DNA of 64,000 bases from Sphingopyxis sp. USTB-05. GTDB taxonomy: Bacteria; Pseudomonadota; Alphaproteobacteria; Sphingomonadales; Sphingomonadaceae. The stretch lies in NCBI RefSeq assembly GCF_023822045.1, contig NZ_CP084712.1, positions 3,286,001 to 3,350,000 of the forward strand. Direction: 5' to 3'. Positions 34,168 to 43,250 of the stretch are shown one piece after another. Under the pieces are notes generated by a model. It was given only the letters and a program-made list of their open reading frames with translations. It did no database searches and was not told the origin of the DNA. Positions within the stretch are counted from its first letter, which is position 1. Each line of letters starts with the position of its first letter. Both the position numbers and the translations under genes were made by a program.

Positions 34168-34567
34168 CCAAGCCGGCCCGATCATCCTGTTCGATGCCGA
34201 ATGCGTGCTGTGCTCGGCCAATGCGCAATTCGTCCTGCGCCACGACAAGTCCGCACGGTTCCGCCTTGCGTCGATCCAGGGCGAGGCGGGCCGCGCATTA
34301 TGCCGCGAACACGGTCTCGATCCGAACGATCCGACGACCATTCTCGTGATCAAAGACGCGCGCGTGCGGCGCGATAGCGATGCGGTTCTGGCGATTTACG
34401 AAGGGCTCGGCCGGCCCTGGCGGCTATTTTCGCTTTTACGCCTCGTTCCCGCGTTGCTCCGCGATCCGGTTTACCGATGGATCGCGCGCAATCGTTACCG
34501 GCTGTTCGGAAGACGCACGTCCTGTTGGATCGCCCCGCCCGAATATCGCAGCAGGATATTGCCATGA
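34160..34567 (+). CDS. DCC family thiol-disulfide oxidoreductase (DUF393)
   Basis: 135 residues. The defining opening is IILFDAECVLCSANAQFVLR, a thioredoxin-like fold with a CXXC pair (ECVLC). The middle has DPTTILVIKD and the end VYRWIARNRYRLFG, both typical of DCC proteins. Its substrate is unknown. It overlaps the genes on both sides (8 bases before, ATGA after), so it belongs to the four-gene unit. Confidence 0.9.
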   Translation: MPDQAGPIILFDAECVLCSANAQFVLRHDKSARFRLASIQGEAGRALCREHGLDPNDPTTILVIKDARVRRDSDAVLAIYEGLGRPWRLFSLLRLVPALLRDPVYRWIARNRYRLFGRRTSCWIAPPEYRSRILP

Positions 34568-36219
34568 AGATATTGATCCTCGGGGGCTATGGCGTGTTCG
34601 GCGGCCGCCTTGCCGAACTGCTCGCCGATTTGCCCGACCTCGACCTGCTGATCTGCGGCCGCGACCTCGCCCGCGCGGAACGCTTCTGCGCGGCCTATCG
34701 TGGCGCCGCGCGCGTCCATCCGCACGCGCTCGACCGGCGCGATATCGCCGGCGCGCTGGACGATCTCCTGCCCGACCTCGTCGTCGATGCGTCGGGGCCT
34801 TTTCAGGACTATGGCGCCGACCGTTATCGCGTCGTCGAAGCCTGCATCGCGGCAAAGACCGACTATCTCGACTTTGCCGATGGCGCCGATTTCGTCTTCG
34901 GCATCGATCGCTTCGATGCACAGGCAAAGGCCGCCGATATCTTCATCCTGACGGGCGTCAGCAGCTTTCCCGCACTTACCGGGGCGGTGCTGCGCGAGAT
35001 GGCAAAGACGATGGACATCCGCACCGTCGAAGGCGGGATCGCGCCCTCGCCTTTTGCAGGAATCGGGCTCAACGTGATGCGCGCGGTCGTCGGCTATGCC
35101 GGCGCGCCGGTTAAATTGCGGCGCGGCGGTCGGGACGGCCATGGCATCGGCCTGGCCGAGAGTCTGCGCTATACCGTCGCAGTCCCCGGCCGGTTGCCGC
35201 TCAGGAACATTCATTTCTCGCTCGTCGACGTCCCCGATCTCCAACTCATTCCGCGCGCATGGCCTGCGATTACGGACATCTGGATGGGCGCCGGGCCGGT
35301 GCCCGAAATCCTGCACCGCATCCTGAACCTTCTCGCCAAAACGCGCGCGCGTTTTCACCTGCCCTCGTTCGAGCCGTTTTCTCGACTTTTCTATGCAGTG
35401 CTCAACCGCATGCGTTTCGGCGAGCATCGCGGTGGCATGTTCATCCGCGCGCGCGGTCTGGTCGACGACCGGCCGGCGGAGCGGAGTTGGCATCTTTTGG
35501 CCGAGGGCGATGACGGCCCCTATATTCCTTCGATGGCGATCGAGGCGATCGTCCGCAAACTGCGCACCGGCGACCGCCCGGCCGCGGGCGCGCGATCCAG
35601 CGTCGATGCGCTGACGCTGGCCGACTATGACGCGCTTTTCGACGGCCGCTCGATCCACACCGGGTTTCGCAGCGAAGAAGCGGGCGCCCCGCTCTATCGT
35701 CAGATACTCGGAGCTGCCTTCGACACCCTGCCGCCGCAGCTTCGGTCGCTGCACGGAAGCAAGGCCGAACGCCGGTGGCAAGGCCATGCGGAAGTCCGCC
35801 GCGGCACGGGGCTGCTCGCGCGCCTTGCCGCCGCCATCATCGGTTTCCCCAAAGCCGCGGCAAGCGTGCCGGTCACGGTCGCTTTCACCGCCGAAGAGGG
35901 GGGCGAGCGCTGGAGCCGCGATTTCGGCGGCAAGCGCTTTTCGTCGCTGCAGTCGCGCGGAACCGGACGAAGCGACTATCTGCTCGTCGAACGCTTCGGT
36001 CCCCTGTCCTTTGCCATGGCGCTCGTGACCCGGGATGAGCGCCTCTATCTCGTCCCGCGCCGATGGTCGGCCTTTGGCATTCCCATGCCGCGCTGGCTGA
36101 TGCCGGACGGCACGAGTTTTGAGGCGGAAGCCGATGGCCGGTTCTTCTTTGACGTGGAAATCTCTGCGCCGCTTGTCGGATTGATCGTCGCCTATCGCGG
36201 ATCGCTCGAACCCGTCTGA
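34564..36219 (+). CDS. Saccharopine dehydrogenase-like NADP-binding domain fused to DUF4166
   Basis: 551 residues. Residues 1-130 form a Rossmann domain (LILGGYGVFGGRLAELL, then VVDASGPFQDYG) like that of saccharopine dehydrogenase-related enzymes, a group that includes lipid trans-acting enoyl reductases. Residues from about 375 on (DALFDGRSIHTGF, PLYRQILGAAFDTLPPQLRS) are a DUF4166 domain. A fold bridging the two is unassigned. ATG overlaps the DCC stop as ATGA. It likely reduces or oxidises a substrate held by DUF4166; this is inference. Confidence 0.85.
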   Translation: MKILILGGYGVFGGRLAELLADLPDLDLLICGRDLARAERFCAAYRGAARVHPHALDRRDIAGALDDLLPDLVVDASGPFQDYGADRYRVVEACIAAKTDYLDFADGADFVFGIDRFDAQAKAADIFILTGVSSFPALTGAVLREMAKTMDIRTVEGGIAPSPFAGIGLNVMRAVVGYAGAPVKLRRGGRDGHGIGLAESLRYTVAVPGRLPLRNIHFSLVDVPDLQLIPRAWPAITDIWMGAGPVPEILHRILNLLAKTRARFHLPSFEPFSRLFYAVLNRMRFGEHRGGMFIRARGLVDDRPAERSWHLLAEGDDGPYIPSMAIEAIVRKLRTGDRPAAGARSSVDALTLADYDALFDGRSIHTGFRSEEAGAPLYRQILGAAFDTLPPQLRSLHGSKAERRWQGHAEVRRGTGLLARLAAAIIGFPKAAASVPVTVAFTAEEGGERWSRDFGGKRFSSLQSRGTGRSDYLLVERFGPLSFAMALVTRDERLYLVPRRWSAFGIPMPRWLMPDGTSFEAEADGRFFFDVEISAPLVGLIVAYRGSLEPV

Positions 36220-36304
36220 CGGGTATCAAATCCCCTTGCCCGTCTCCTGTCGATGCCTACATATCGGCGCACGATAATTTCCCCAGAAAAGAGGTCGCCT
36301 TGCC

Positions 36305-38470
36305 ATGCCCCGTAAAACCCTGTCCGCGCCGCTGGCGCTTGTTGCCCTGACGATGATTCCGGGCGCAGCACAGGCGGCCGACGCCGCCGCGGCATCGGCA
36401 TCGGCATCGGTCAAGGCGCTGGCCTATCCCGATACGGCGCGCGGCGACACGATCGACCCTCAGTTCGGGGTCGATGTCGCCGACCCCTATCGCTGGCTCG
36501 AGGATGATGTTCGCGTCAACCCCAAGGTCGCCGACTGGGTCGTGGAACAGAACAAGGTGACCGATGCCTATCTGGACACGCTGCCCGGGCGTGACACGTT
36601 CAAGAAGCGGATGACCGAACTTTACAACTACGAGCGCTTCGGCCTGCCGACGAAGGCGGGGACGCGCTATTTCTACAGCCGCAACGACGGGCTCCAGCCG
36701 CAGTCGGTGCTTTACGTCCGCGAAGGGTTGAAGGGCGAAGGCCGCGTGCTGATCGACCCCAATAGCTGGGCCAAGGACGGCGCGACCGCGCTCGGGGAAT
36801 GGAATCCGTCGGAGGACGGCAAACATCTCCTCTATTCGGTGCAGGACGGCGGCACCGACTGGCGCATCGTCCGGGTCAAGGATGTCGCGACCGGGCAGGA
36901 TTTGTCCGACGAGGTCCGCTGGGTTAAATTCTCCGCGCTCGATTGGGCAAAGGACGGCAGCGGCTTTTATTATTCGCGCTTCCCCGAACCCAAGGAGGGC
37001 GAGGCCTTCCAGTCGCTCAACGAGAATCACAGCGTCTATTTCCACAAGCTCGGGACGCCGCAGAGCGCCGACGTGCTGATCCACGCGACCCCCGACAAGC
37101 CCAAGCTGAACAACAGCGCGGTGGTCACCGACGACGGCAAATATCTGCTCGTCGTCTCGTCCGAAGGCACCGACGAACGCTATGGCCTGACGCTGTATCC
37201 GACCGACAAGCGCAGCGCGAAGCCGATCGTGCTGGTGGACGACTTTGCGAACAATTGGGAATATGTGACCAACGAGGGGCCGCGCTTCACCTTCGTCACC
37301 AACAAGGGCGCACCGCGCGGGCGCCTGGTCTCGCTCGACATCAAAAAGTCCGCGGCGCTGACCGAACTGGCCGGCGAGAATGAGGCGACACTGGTCGGCG
37401 CGTCGCGCGTCGGCAATCGCATCATCCTCTCCTACCTCGGCGATGCGAAGTCGGAAGCGCGGATGATCGCGCTCGACGGAAAGCCGGTCGCCAACATCAA
37501 CCTTGCCGACATCGGTTCGGCCTCGGGCTTCGGCGGCAAGTCGAGCGATCCCGAAACCTTTTATGCCTTTTCAAGCTATGCGCGGCCGACGACTATCTAT
37601 CGCTTCGACACGCAGACCGGGCGGAGCGAGATTTTCGCCGAGCCGAAGCTGACCTTCAAACCGGCCGATTTCAGCGTCGAACAGCGCTTTTACAAATCAA
37701 AAGACGGTACCGAAGTGCCGATGTTCCTGGTGATGAAAAAGGGCCTCGACCGCAGCAAGGGCTCGCCGACGCTTCTTTACGGCTATGGCGGCTTCAACGT
37801 CTCGATGACCCCCGGCTTCTCGCCGACGCGCCTCGCCTGGGTCGACAAGGGCGGCGTGCTGGCGATCGCCAACCTGCGCGGCGGCGGCGAATATGGGAAG
37901 GCGTGGCACGATGCCGGCCGCCTCGACAAGAAGCAGAATGTCTTCGACGATTTCATCGCGGCGGGCGAATATCTGATTGCAGAGGGGATTGCCGGCAAGG
38001 GCCAGATCGCGATCGAGGGCGGGTCGAACGGCGGGCTGCTCGTCGGCGCAGTCACCAACCAGCGCCCCGACCTGTTCGCCGCCGCGCTGCCCGCGGTCGG
38101 CGTGATGGACATGCTGCGCTTCGACCGCTTCACCGCGGGGCGCTATTGGGTCGACGATTATGGCTATCCGTCGAAGGAAGGCGATTTCAAGAACCTGCTC
38201 GCCTATTCGCCCTACCATAATATCAAGGACGGCACCGCCTATCCCGCGGTGCTGGTGACCACCGCCGATACCGACGACCGCGTCGTTCCGGGGCACAGCT
38301 TCAAATATACCGCCGCGCTCCAGCACGCGAAGGCGGGCGACAAGCCGCATCTGATCCGCGTCGAAACGCGGGCGGGCCATGGCAGCGGCAAGCCGACGGA
38401 CAAGATCATCGCAGAGGCGGCCGACAAATATGCCTTTGCGGCGAAGTGGACCGGGCTGAGCGTCGAATAA
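36305..38470 (+). CDS. Prolyl oligopeptidase, exported (S9A)
   Basis: 721 residues with a signal peptide (1-24). A seven-bladed propeller (about 80-440) precedes the alpha/beta hydrolase domain. Catalytic residues are Ser574 (GGSNGG), Asp657 (TADTDDRV) and His692 (GHGSG). It cuts short peptides after proline, probably in the periplasm. The next gene starts on the last base of its TAA. Confidence 0.96.
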   Translation: MPRKTLSAPLALVALTMIPGAAQAADAAAASASASVKALAYPDTARGDTIDPQFGVDVADPYRWLEDDVRVNPKVADWVVEQNKVTDAYLDTLPGRDTFKKRMTELYNYERFGLPTKAGTRYFYSRNDGLQPQSVLYVREGLKGEGRVLIDPNSWAKDGATALGEWNPSEDGKHLLYSVQDGGTDWRIVRVKDVATGQDLSDEVRWVKFSALDWAKDGSGFYYSRFPEPKEGEAFQSLNENHSVYFHKLGTPQSADVLIHATPDKPKLNNSAVVTDDGKYLLVVSSEGTDERYGLTLYPTDKRSAKPIVLVDDFANNWEYVTNEGPRFTFVTNKGAPRGRLVSLDIKKSAALTELAGENEATLVGASRVGNRIILSYLGDAKSEARMIALDGKPVANINLADIGSASGFGGKSSDPETFYAFSSYARPTTIYRFDTQTGRSEIFAEPKLTFKPADFSVEQRFYKSKDGTEVPMFLVMKKGLDRSKGSPTLLYGYGGFNVSMTPGFSPTRLAWVDKGGVLAIANLRGGGEYGKAWHDAGRLDKKQNVFDDFIAAGEYLIAEGIAGKGQIAIEGGSNGGLLVGAVTNQRPDLFAAALPAVGVMDMLRFDRFTAGRYWVDDYGYPSKEGDFKNLLAYSPYHNIKDGTAYPAVLVTTADTDDRVVPGHSFKYTAALQHAKAGDKPHLIRVETRAGHGSGKPTDKIIAEAADKYAFAAKWTGLSVE

Positions 38471-38958
38471 TGAGTTACGCGCTTTCCTTCACCGCAACCG
38501 ATCCCGCTGAACTCTGGGCCGAGGCAGGCGACGCTGCCGCGGCGCTCGTCGAGGGCGAGCCCGACGGCATCGCCAATATGGCGAATGTCGCGGCGCTGAT
38601 CTGGCAGGCGATCCCCGACCTCAACTGGGCGGGTTTCTATCGGTTCGACGGGACAGAACTGGTCCTCGGTCCATTCCAGGGCAAGGCAGCGTGCATCCGC
38701 ATTCCGCTCGAAAAGGGCGTATGCGGTGCCGCCGCGCGGCTGCGTGCGACTCAGCGTGTCGAGGACGTTCACGCCTTTCCCGGCCACATCGCGTGCGACG
38801 CCGACAGCCGCAGCGAACTCGTCGTGCCGGTGATCGCGGGCGATCGCCTCATCGGCGTGCTCGATCTCGACAGCCCGCTTCCCGCGCGCTTCACGGCCGC
38901 CGATCAGGCGGGCGCCGAAGCACTGGTCGCGCGCATCGCTGCGTCGCTCGCCGCCTGA
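38470..38958 (+). CDS. Free methionine-(R)-sulfoxide reductase (GAF fold)
   Basis: 162 residues of a single GAF domain. Cys75, Cys85 and Cys109 have exactly the 10- and 24-residue spacing of the three catalytic cysteines of fRMsr (YebR). It repairs free Met-R-sulfoxide, and the motif NWAGFYRFDG is typical. ATG overlaps the oligopeptidase stop as TAATG, so the two are coupled; peptide-derived methionine could be its source. Confidence 0.93.
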   Translation: MSYALSFTATDPAELWAEAGDAAAALVEGEPDGIANMANVAALIWQAIPDLNWAGFYRFDGTELVLGPFQGKAACIRIPLEKGVCGAAARLRATQRVEDVHAFPGHIACDADSRSELVVPVIAGDRLIGVLDLDSPLPARFTAADQAGAEALVARIAASLAA

Positions 38959-38998
38959 ATCCCTGACCCAAAACGGGACGCATTCTTCAGGGTTAACG

Positions 38999-39039
38999 GA
39001 TTCGCGACGAATCGCTAATTTTGCTAACAAACTGTTAAC
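38999..39039. promoter_or_regulatory. CtrA-like box with two GANTC sites
   Basis: GATTC at 38999 and GAATC at 39009 precede CTAA-N7-TTAAC (39024-39039), one base off the full CtrA consensus TTAA-N7-TTAAC. It ends 36 bases before the start of the glycine-zipper gene. Use as cell-cycle control is inferred. Confidence 0.45.
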
Positions 39040-39074
39040 CAATCGGTTCGCGCCGAGGGAACAGGGAGTTTGGC

Positions 39075-39890
39075 ATGCGTACGACTATGTTGTTGGGACT
39101 GGCCGCAGGGACGTTGCTGTTGACGGCAAACGCCAGCGCCGAACAGCCCGCGCTCGACTATGGCGTTCCGGCCGACCCCGATGCCCGCGTCTATACCGGC
39201 TATCCCGATCGCGTGCCGAGCGAAGTCGAGTACCGCCGCGTCTCGGGCTATGATGCCGAGGGTCGCTGGACCGGGACGTGGGACGGAACCTACGAGACTC
39301 CCGACGGCCGCCGCTACGAAGGCCGCTACGAAGGCACCATCGAAGGCCATGGCCCCGACTACCCCCCACCCCCCGCTTACGATCCTTATTATCACGGCGG
39401 ATATGACGCCCGTTACAACGAAGAGATGGAACGCCGCTGTGGCCGGGGGGGCACAGTGGGCGGCGCGGTTGTCGGCGGGCTCGTGGGGGGCATCGCCGGC
39501 AACCGCATAGCCGGACGCGGTGACCGCACCGCCGGCACGCTGATCGGCGCCGGAGTCGGCGCGCTTGCCGGCAGCGCGATCGGCAATGCCGCGGACAAAA
39601 AGAAGTGCGAAGATTATTGGTCGAGCCGCAGCGCGCGCTACGACGGCTATTATCAGGGCGGCACTTATCCGGGCGGATATTCGACGACCTACCAATATGG
39701 CGGCTACGGCTATGGCTATTACACTCCCGGCGTCGTCGTCACGACGATCATCAGCGGAGCGCCAGTCGTGACCGAGCGGGTCGAGACCTCGACGCGCACC
39801 TATTATGAAAATGTGCCGGTGCGGAAACGTTATGTGGCGAAGAAAAAGTGGAGGCCGAAACCCAAGGCCGCCCCGCGCTGCGTCTGCTGA
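39075..39890 (+). CDS. Exported glycine-zipper surface protein
   Basis: 271 residues. Signal peptide 1-22. A Tyr/Asp/Arg-rich N-terminal half (DGRRYEGRYEGTIEGH) is followed by a glycine zipper (about 124-170, GGAVVGGLVGGIAGNRIAG, then GAGVGALAGSAIG) of the 17-kDa surface antigen type. A Tyr/Gly-rich stretch (YGGYGYGYY) and a basic tail ending CVC close it. Likely sits in or under the outer membrane. A CtrA-like box lies upstream and a terminator downstream. Confidence 0.85.
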   Translation: MRTTMLLGLAAGTLLLTANASAEQPALDYGVPADPDARVYTGYPDRVPSEVEYRRVSGYDAEGRWTGTWDGTYETPDGRRYEGRYEGTIEGHGPDYPPPPAYDPYYHGGYDARYNEEMERRCGRGGTVGGAVVGGLVGGIAGNRIAGRGDRTAGTLIGAGVGALAGSAIGNAADKKKCEDYWSSRSARYDGYYQGGTYPGGYSTTYQYGGYGYGYYTPGVVVTTIISGAPVVTERVETSTRTYYENVPVRKRYVAKKKWRPKPKAAPRCVC

Positions 39891-39927
39891 GATTTAAGAG
39901 ACGGGTCTGGTCACCTGTAGCTGGTCC

Positions 39928-39962
39928 AAAGGCCCGTCATCTTCAGGATGGCGGGCCTTTTC
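39928..39962 (+). terminator. Terminator after the glycine-zipper gene
   Basis: AAAGGCCCGTCATC pairs with GGATGGCGGGCCTTT around TTCA with one mismatch, ending in a T-run. Confidence 0.85.
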
Positions 39963-40076
39963 TTGGGGCTCGCCTTACCGCGCTGCGGCAACGGTTCAGC
40001 GGCGCGAAAGCATCGCGGGCGTAGGGCGGGATCATTGCGGGCCGGACCATCCGGGGCCCACAGGGAGTTTCCCTCG

Positions 40077-40610
40077 ATGCGCAAATTGACCAGCTTCACC
40101 ACCGCCGCGGCGATCGTCGTGACCTCGATCGGCCTTAGCGCCACCCCCGCCGAAGCGCGTGGACGATATGGCGGCTGGGGCTATCGCCACCACGACCGGA
40201 TCAGCACTGGCGACGTGCTCGGCGGGCTGCTCATCATCGGCACCATTGCAGCCATCGCCAGTTCGGTCAGCAAGGACAAGCGCGAGCGCGCGCCCGATTA
40301 TCGGTACGAGCCGCCGTATCGCAGCGATGACGGCCGGCAAGAAGTGCCGCGTTACGAACCCGAAGCGCAGAACGACGCCGTCCCCGGCCCCTATGGCCGC
40401 GGCGAAGCCGAAAGCCGTGCCGCCGATGCCTGTAGCTGGGCGGTCGAGGGCGAGTTGGGCGACGACGCCCGCGTCGACAGCATCACCGGGACCGAGCCCA
40501 ACAATGGCGGCTGGTATGTCACCGGCACCGCCTCGCGCCTCGGCGGCGAGGTGAAAAGCTTTGGCTGCAGTTACCGGAATGGCCGCGTCGTCGACGTCAA
40601 TTTCGGCTGA
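40077..40610 (+). CDS. Periplasmic RYGGWGY/GDVLGG protein, paralogue A
   Basis: 177 residues. Signal peptide about 1-26, then a Tyr/Arg/Gly-rich linker, a single hydrophobic segment (GDVLGGLLIIGTIAAIASS, about 42-60) and a C-terminal domain with two cysteines (DACSWAVEG and SFGCSYRNGRVVDVNF). It shares this layout with the gene at 40795. Function unknown. ATG is preceded by CAGGGAG. Terminators lie on both sides, so it is its own unit. Confidence 0.8.
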   Translation: MRKLTSFTTAAAIVVTSIGLSATPAEARGRYGGWGYRHHDRISTGDVLGGLLIIGTIAAIASSVSKDKRERAPDYRYEPPYRSDDGRQEVPRYEPEAQNDAVPGPYGRGEAESRAADACSWAVEGELGDDARVDSITGTEPNNGGWYVTGTASRLGGEVKSFGCSYRNGRVVDVNFG

Positions 40611-40627
40611 CGGAATGCCATAGCGGC

Positions 40628-40664
40628 AAAGGCCCCCCGCCCCATGGCGCGGGGCCTTTTTCTT
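40628..40664 (+). terminator. Terminator after paralogue A
   Basis: AAAGGCCCC/GGGGCCTTT stem with an inner GCC/GGC pair and a run of five T. Confidence 0.85.
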
Positions 40665-40794
40665 TATGAACGCCAGCAAAACCAAGGCTGAACGCCAGAT
40701 AAGCGCCGGGTTCAGGACGGCGTCACAGCGCCTGCAATATATCATCCTCAACAGGCCGCGAAACGCCGCCTGCGCTTTTTGAGGAGACCGAACC

Positions 40795-41328
40795 ATGGCT
40801 ATCAATACCAACCTGACCAAGGCCGCAATTGGTGCGGCCACCGCCGGCGCGATGCTGATGAGCGCTGCCCCCGCCGCGGCACGCGACCGCTATGACCGCG
40901 ACGGCATCAGCGCAGGCGAAATCATCGCCGGCGCGGTGGTGATCGGCGGGCTCGCCGCGATCCTGTCGAGCGGCAATAACGATCGTTACGACCGCGATGG
41001 CCGCTATGACGATCGTTATCGTGGCCGCTACGACGATGCGCGCTACGGCTACGGCTATGACTATAACCGCTATGGCAACAGCCGCAGCGCGGTCAGCCAG
41101 TGCGTCAACGCCGTCGAACGCGGCAGCCGCCGCTATGGCCGCACCGACGTCACCGAAGTGACGAGCATCGACCGCAAGCGCGAGGGTTATCGCGTCAAAG
41201 GCCGCGTGATCGTTAACGACGGCTGGCGTGGCCGCTGGGGCCGCGGCGGATCGTATGACAGGGGCAAGTTCACGTGCGACATCCGCTATGGCCGTGTCCA
41301 GGATATCCGCTTCTCGGGCCTCGGCTAA
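40795..41328 (+). CDS. Periplasmic DRYDRDG/GEIIAG protein, paralogue B
   Basis: 177 residues, the same length as paralogue A. Signal peptide 1-30, a hydrophobic segment (GEIIAGAVVIGGLAAILSS, about 41-59), a long Asp/Arg/Tyr-rich repeat region (RYDRDGRYDDRYRGRYDD) and a C-terminal domain with two cysteines (SQCVNAVERG and FTCDIRYGRVQDIRF). The Asp/Arg/Tyr region may be disordered or bind metal; this is inferred. Function unknown. GGAG lies upstream of the ATG. Confidence 0.8.
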   Translation: MAINTNLTKAAIGAATAGAMLMSAAPAAARDRYDRDGISAGEIIAGAVVIGGLAAILSSGNNDRYDRDGRYDDRYRGRYDDARYGYGYDYNRYGNSRSAVSQCVNAVERGSRRYGRTDVTEVTSIDRKREGYRVKGRVIVNDGWRGRWGRGGSYDRGKFTCDIRYGRVQDIRFSGLG

Positions 41329-41350
41329 TCTCCCGATGCCCTGACGATCC

Positions 41351-41389
41351 GGCCCGCCCGTGCTCAGGCACGCGGCGGGCCTTCTTTTT
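41351..41389 (+). terminator. Terminator after paralogue B
   Basis: GGCCCGCC/GGCGGGCC outer stem, CGTGC/GCACG inner stem with TCAG loop, one bulge, then TTCTTTTT. Confidence 0.85.
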
Positions 41390-41599
41390 GTGCGGTTCCC
41401 GCCTCCGCGGCTGGTTGGGCCGCCGGATCCCGCGCTGGTGGAGGAATCACGTCCGCCAAATATCTTCGGCGACCCGAATAATTCGTGGATATTATCAAAC
41501 ACGCTATACGAAAATTTACCTTCCTCCTTTAGGACTGGGATCGGGACCAATCAGATAACCGTCCGAGGTGGGAATCGGGCGGCAGTTGTCGAGTCGCGC

Positions 41600-42034
41600 A
41601 TGTCGAATCCCGAGGCCTCCCCTGCCTCATCGCTACCGGATGAAAAGCGCCAGCCGCGACAGTCACGGCTGGTCAAGGCGGCGCTCGGCTGTCAGCGGCT
41701 GGGCCGGTTCGACGTCACGCTTCGCAACGTCTCACTAACGGGAATCGGCGGACAAGGGCCGCATATCCTGCAGATCGGCGAGCGCATGACGGTGTTCTTG
41801 CCCGGGCACGAGCCAATGATGGGAACCGTACGCTGGGTCGCGGGAACACGCTTCGGAATCCAGACCGACCGCGAAATCGAAACCATCCGCCTGCGCGCTG
41901 CGCACAACGACCAGATCGTCGCCGCCGACAGCCGCGCCGATTTCCAGATCGTGCCGCCGCCGCGCGTCGACACCTGGCGCCCGGGACTGACGCGCGCGAC
42001 CAGCCTGCCAGGGCAATTCGGGCGGAAGCGCTGA
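41600..42034 (+). CDS. PilZ domain protein
   Basis: 144 residues. The short RQSRLVKAALGCQ and NVSLTGIGGQG, then MGTVRWVAGTRFGIQTD, resemble a PilZ beta-barrel, which often binds c-di-GMP. The RXXXR and D/NXSXXG pieces are present as RQPRQSR and NVSLTG. ATG at 41600 was chosen since the 80 codons upstream in frame look non-coding and AT-rich. It is one of two PilZ genes nearby. Confidence 0.75.
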   Translation: MSNPEASPASSLPDEKRQPRQSRLVKAALGCQRLGRFDVTLRNVSLTGIGGQGPHILQIGERMTVFLPGHEPMMGTVRWVAGTRFGIQTDREIETIRLRAAHNDQIVAADSRADFQIVPPPRVDTWRPGLTRATSLPGQFGRKR

Positions 42035-42186
42035 CCGACGTCCATCCTGGAGCCGAGAAGCCGGTTGTGGACGTATCTTCGCGATCCGCTGACGCTTAAA
42101 GCCACAGCAGTTTTTTGCGGAAATCCGCCTAAGGGTGGCGAGCGGAGGCCAGCAGCTCCAACCCGCACCCCGGGACCGCGATTCGC

Positions 42187-43131
42187 CTATTTCTTGAGCC
42201 CGATTTCGCGGAGCCGTTCCTGCAAATAATCGTCCGCGGTTATCGGCGTCGGATAGAGGTTCGGGTGCGAGGCGTCGATGCAGCTTTCGAGCGTTTCGAT
42301 CGGATAGTCCGAACGGAAATGCAGGAAGAAAGGCATCGAGTAACGCGCGACACTCGCGCGGCCTTCGTCGGGGTTGCGGACGCGGTGCGTCGTCGAGGGC
42401 AGCTTGTTGTTGGTCAGCCGCTGCAACATGTCGCCGACATTGACCGCCATCGCACCAGGCGGCGGGCTGACCGGAAGCCAGCTACCGTCCTTGTCGAGGA
42501 TCTCGAGCCCAGCCTCTTCAGCGCCGAGCAGCAGCGTGATCGTGTTGATATCCTCATGCGCTTCGGCGCGGATGCCCTTTGCGGGAGCTTCGACCGGCGG
42601 GTAATGGAGCAGGCGCATCACGCTGTTGCCATCGGCGACGGTGTCATCGAAGAAATCGGGTGCGAGGCCAAGGTAGCGCGCGATCCCCGAAAGCAGCCGA
42701 CCGCCCACACGGTCGAATTCGGCGAACAGCTTGTCATAGGCGGTGCGGAATCCTTCGACCTCGGCGGGCCAGACATTGTTCGGCTGCTGCGCCGCGAGGC
42801 GGTGGCCGACGGGCAGGTCGCGGCCGACGTGCCAGAATTCCTTGAGGTCGACTTCCTTTGCGCCCTTCGCGATCTCCGTCCCGAACGGGGTGTAACCGCG
42901 CGCACCGCCGCCGCCGGCGATATGATAGGCGCGCTTCGTTTCTTCGGGCAGCGCGAAGAAGGCCTTCGCCTTGTCCCAGGCTTCGTCGATCAGCGCAGGG
43001 TCGATGCCGTGGTCGGTGATCATCGCGAAGCCGAAACGTTCGAACGACGCTCCGAAATCTTTCGCGAACTGATCGGCAGGAAGCGACATGGAAATGACGG
43101 GAACGGCAGCGGTCATGAAAGATAAGTCCAT
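42187..43131 (-). CDS. Isopenicillin N synthase-like 2-oxoglutarate/Fe(II) dioxygenase
   Basis: 314 residues. The iron facial triad reads His-Glu-Asp in AEAHEDINTITLLL and His in STTHRVRNP; RYSMPFFLHF supplies the RXS 2-oxoglutarate anchor. The N-terminal ITDHGIDPALIDEAW is characteristic of the IPNS family. Substrate unknown; members act on amino-acid or hormone-like acids. It is divergent from the EVE gene. Confidence 0.93.
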   Translation of the reverse strand: MDLSFMTAAVPVISMSLPADQFAKDFGASFERFGFAMITDHGIDPALIDEAWDKAKAFFALPEETKRAYHIAGGGGARGYTPFGTEIAKGAKEVDLKEFWHVGRDLPVGHRLAAQQPNNVWPAEVEGFRTAYDKLFAEFDRVGGRLLSGIARYLGLAPDFFDDTVADGNSVMRLLHYPPVEAPAKGIRAEAHEDINTITLLLGAEEAGLEILDKDGSWLPVSPPPGAMAVNVGDMLQRLTNNKLPSTTHRVRNPDEGRASVARYSMPFFLHFRSDYPIETLESCIDASHPNLYPTPITADDYLQERLREIGLKK

Positions 43132-43250
43132 CTGATAAGGGGCGGCGCCCGTCGGGGCGCGTCATGAGTCGCGATTTAGGCGCTGCGCGGCCGCGGTTAA
43201 AGGGAAAAAGGCGGTTTCGCCGCGCGATCGGCTCGGCTAAGTCCCGCCCC

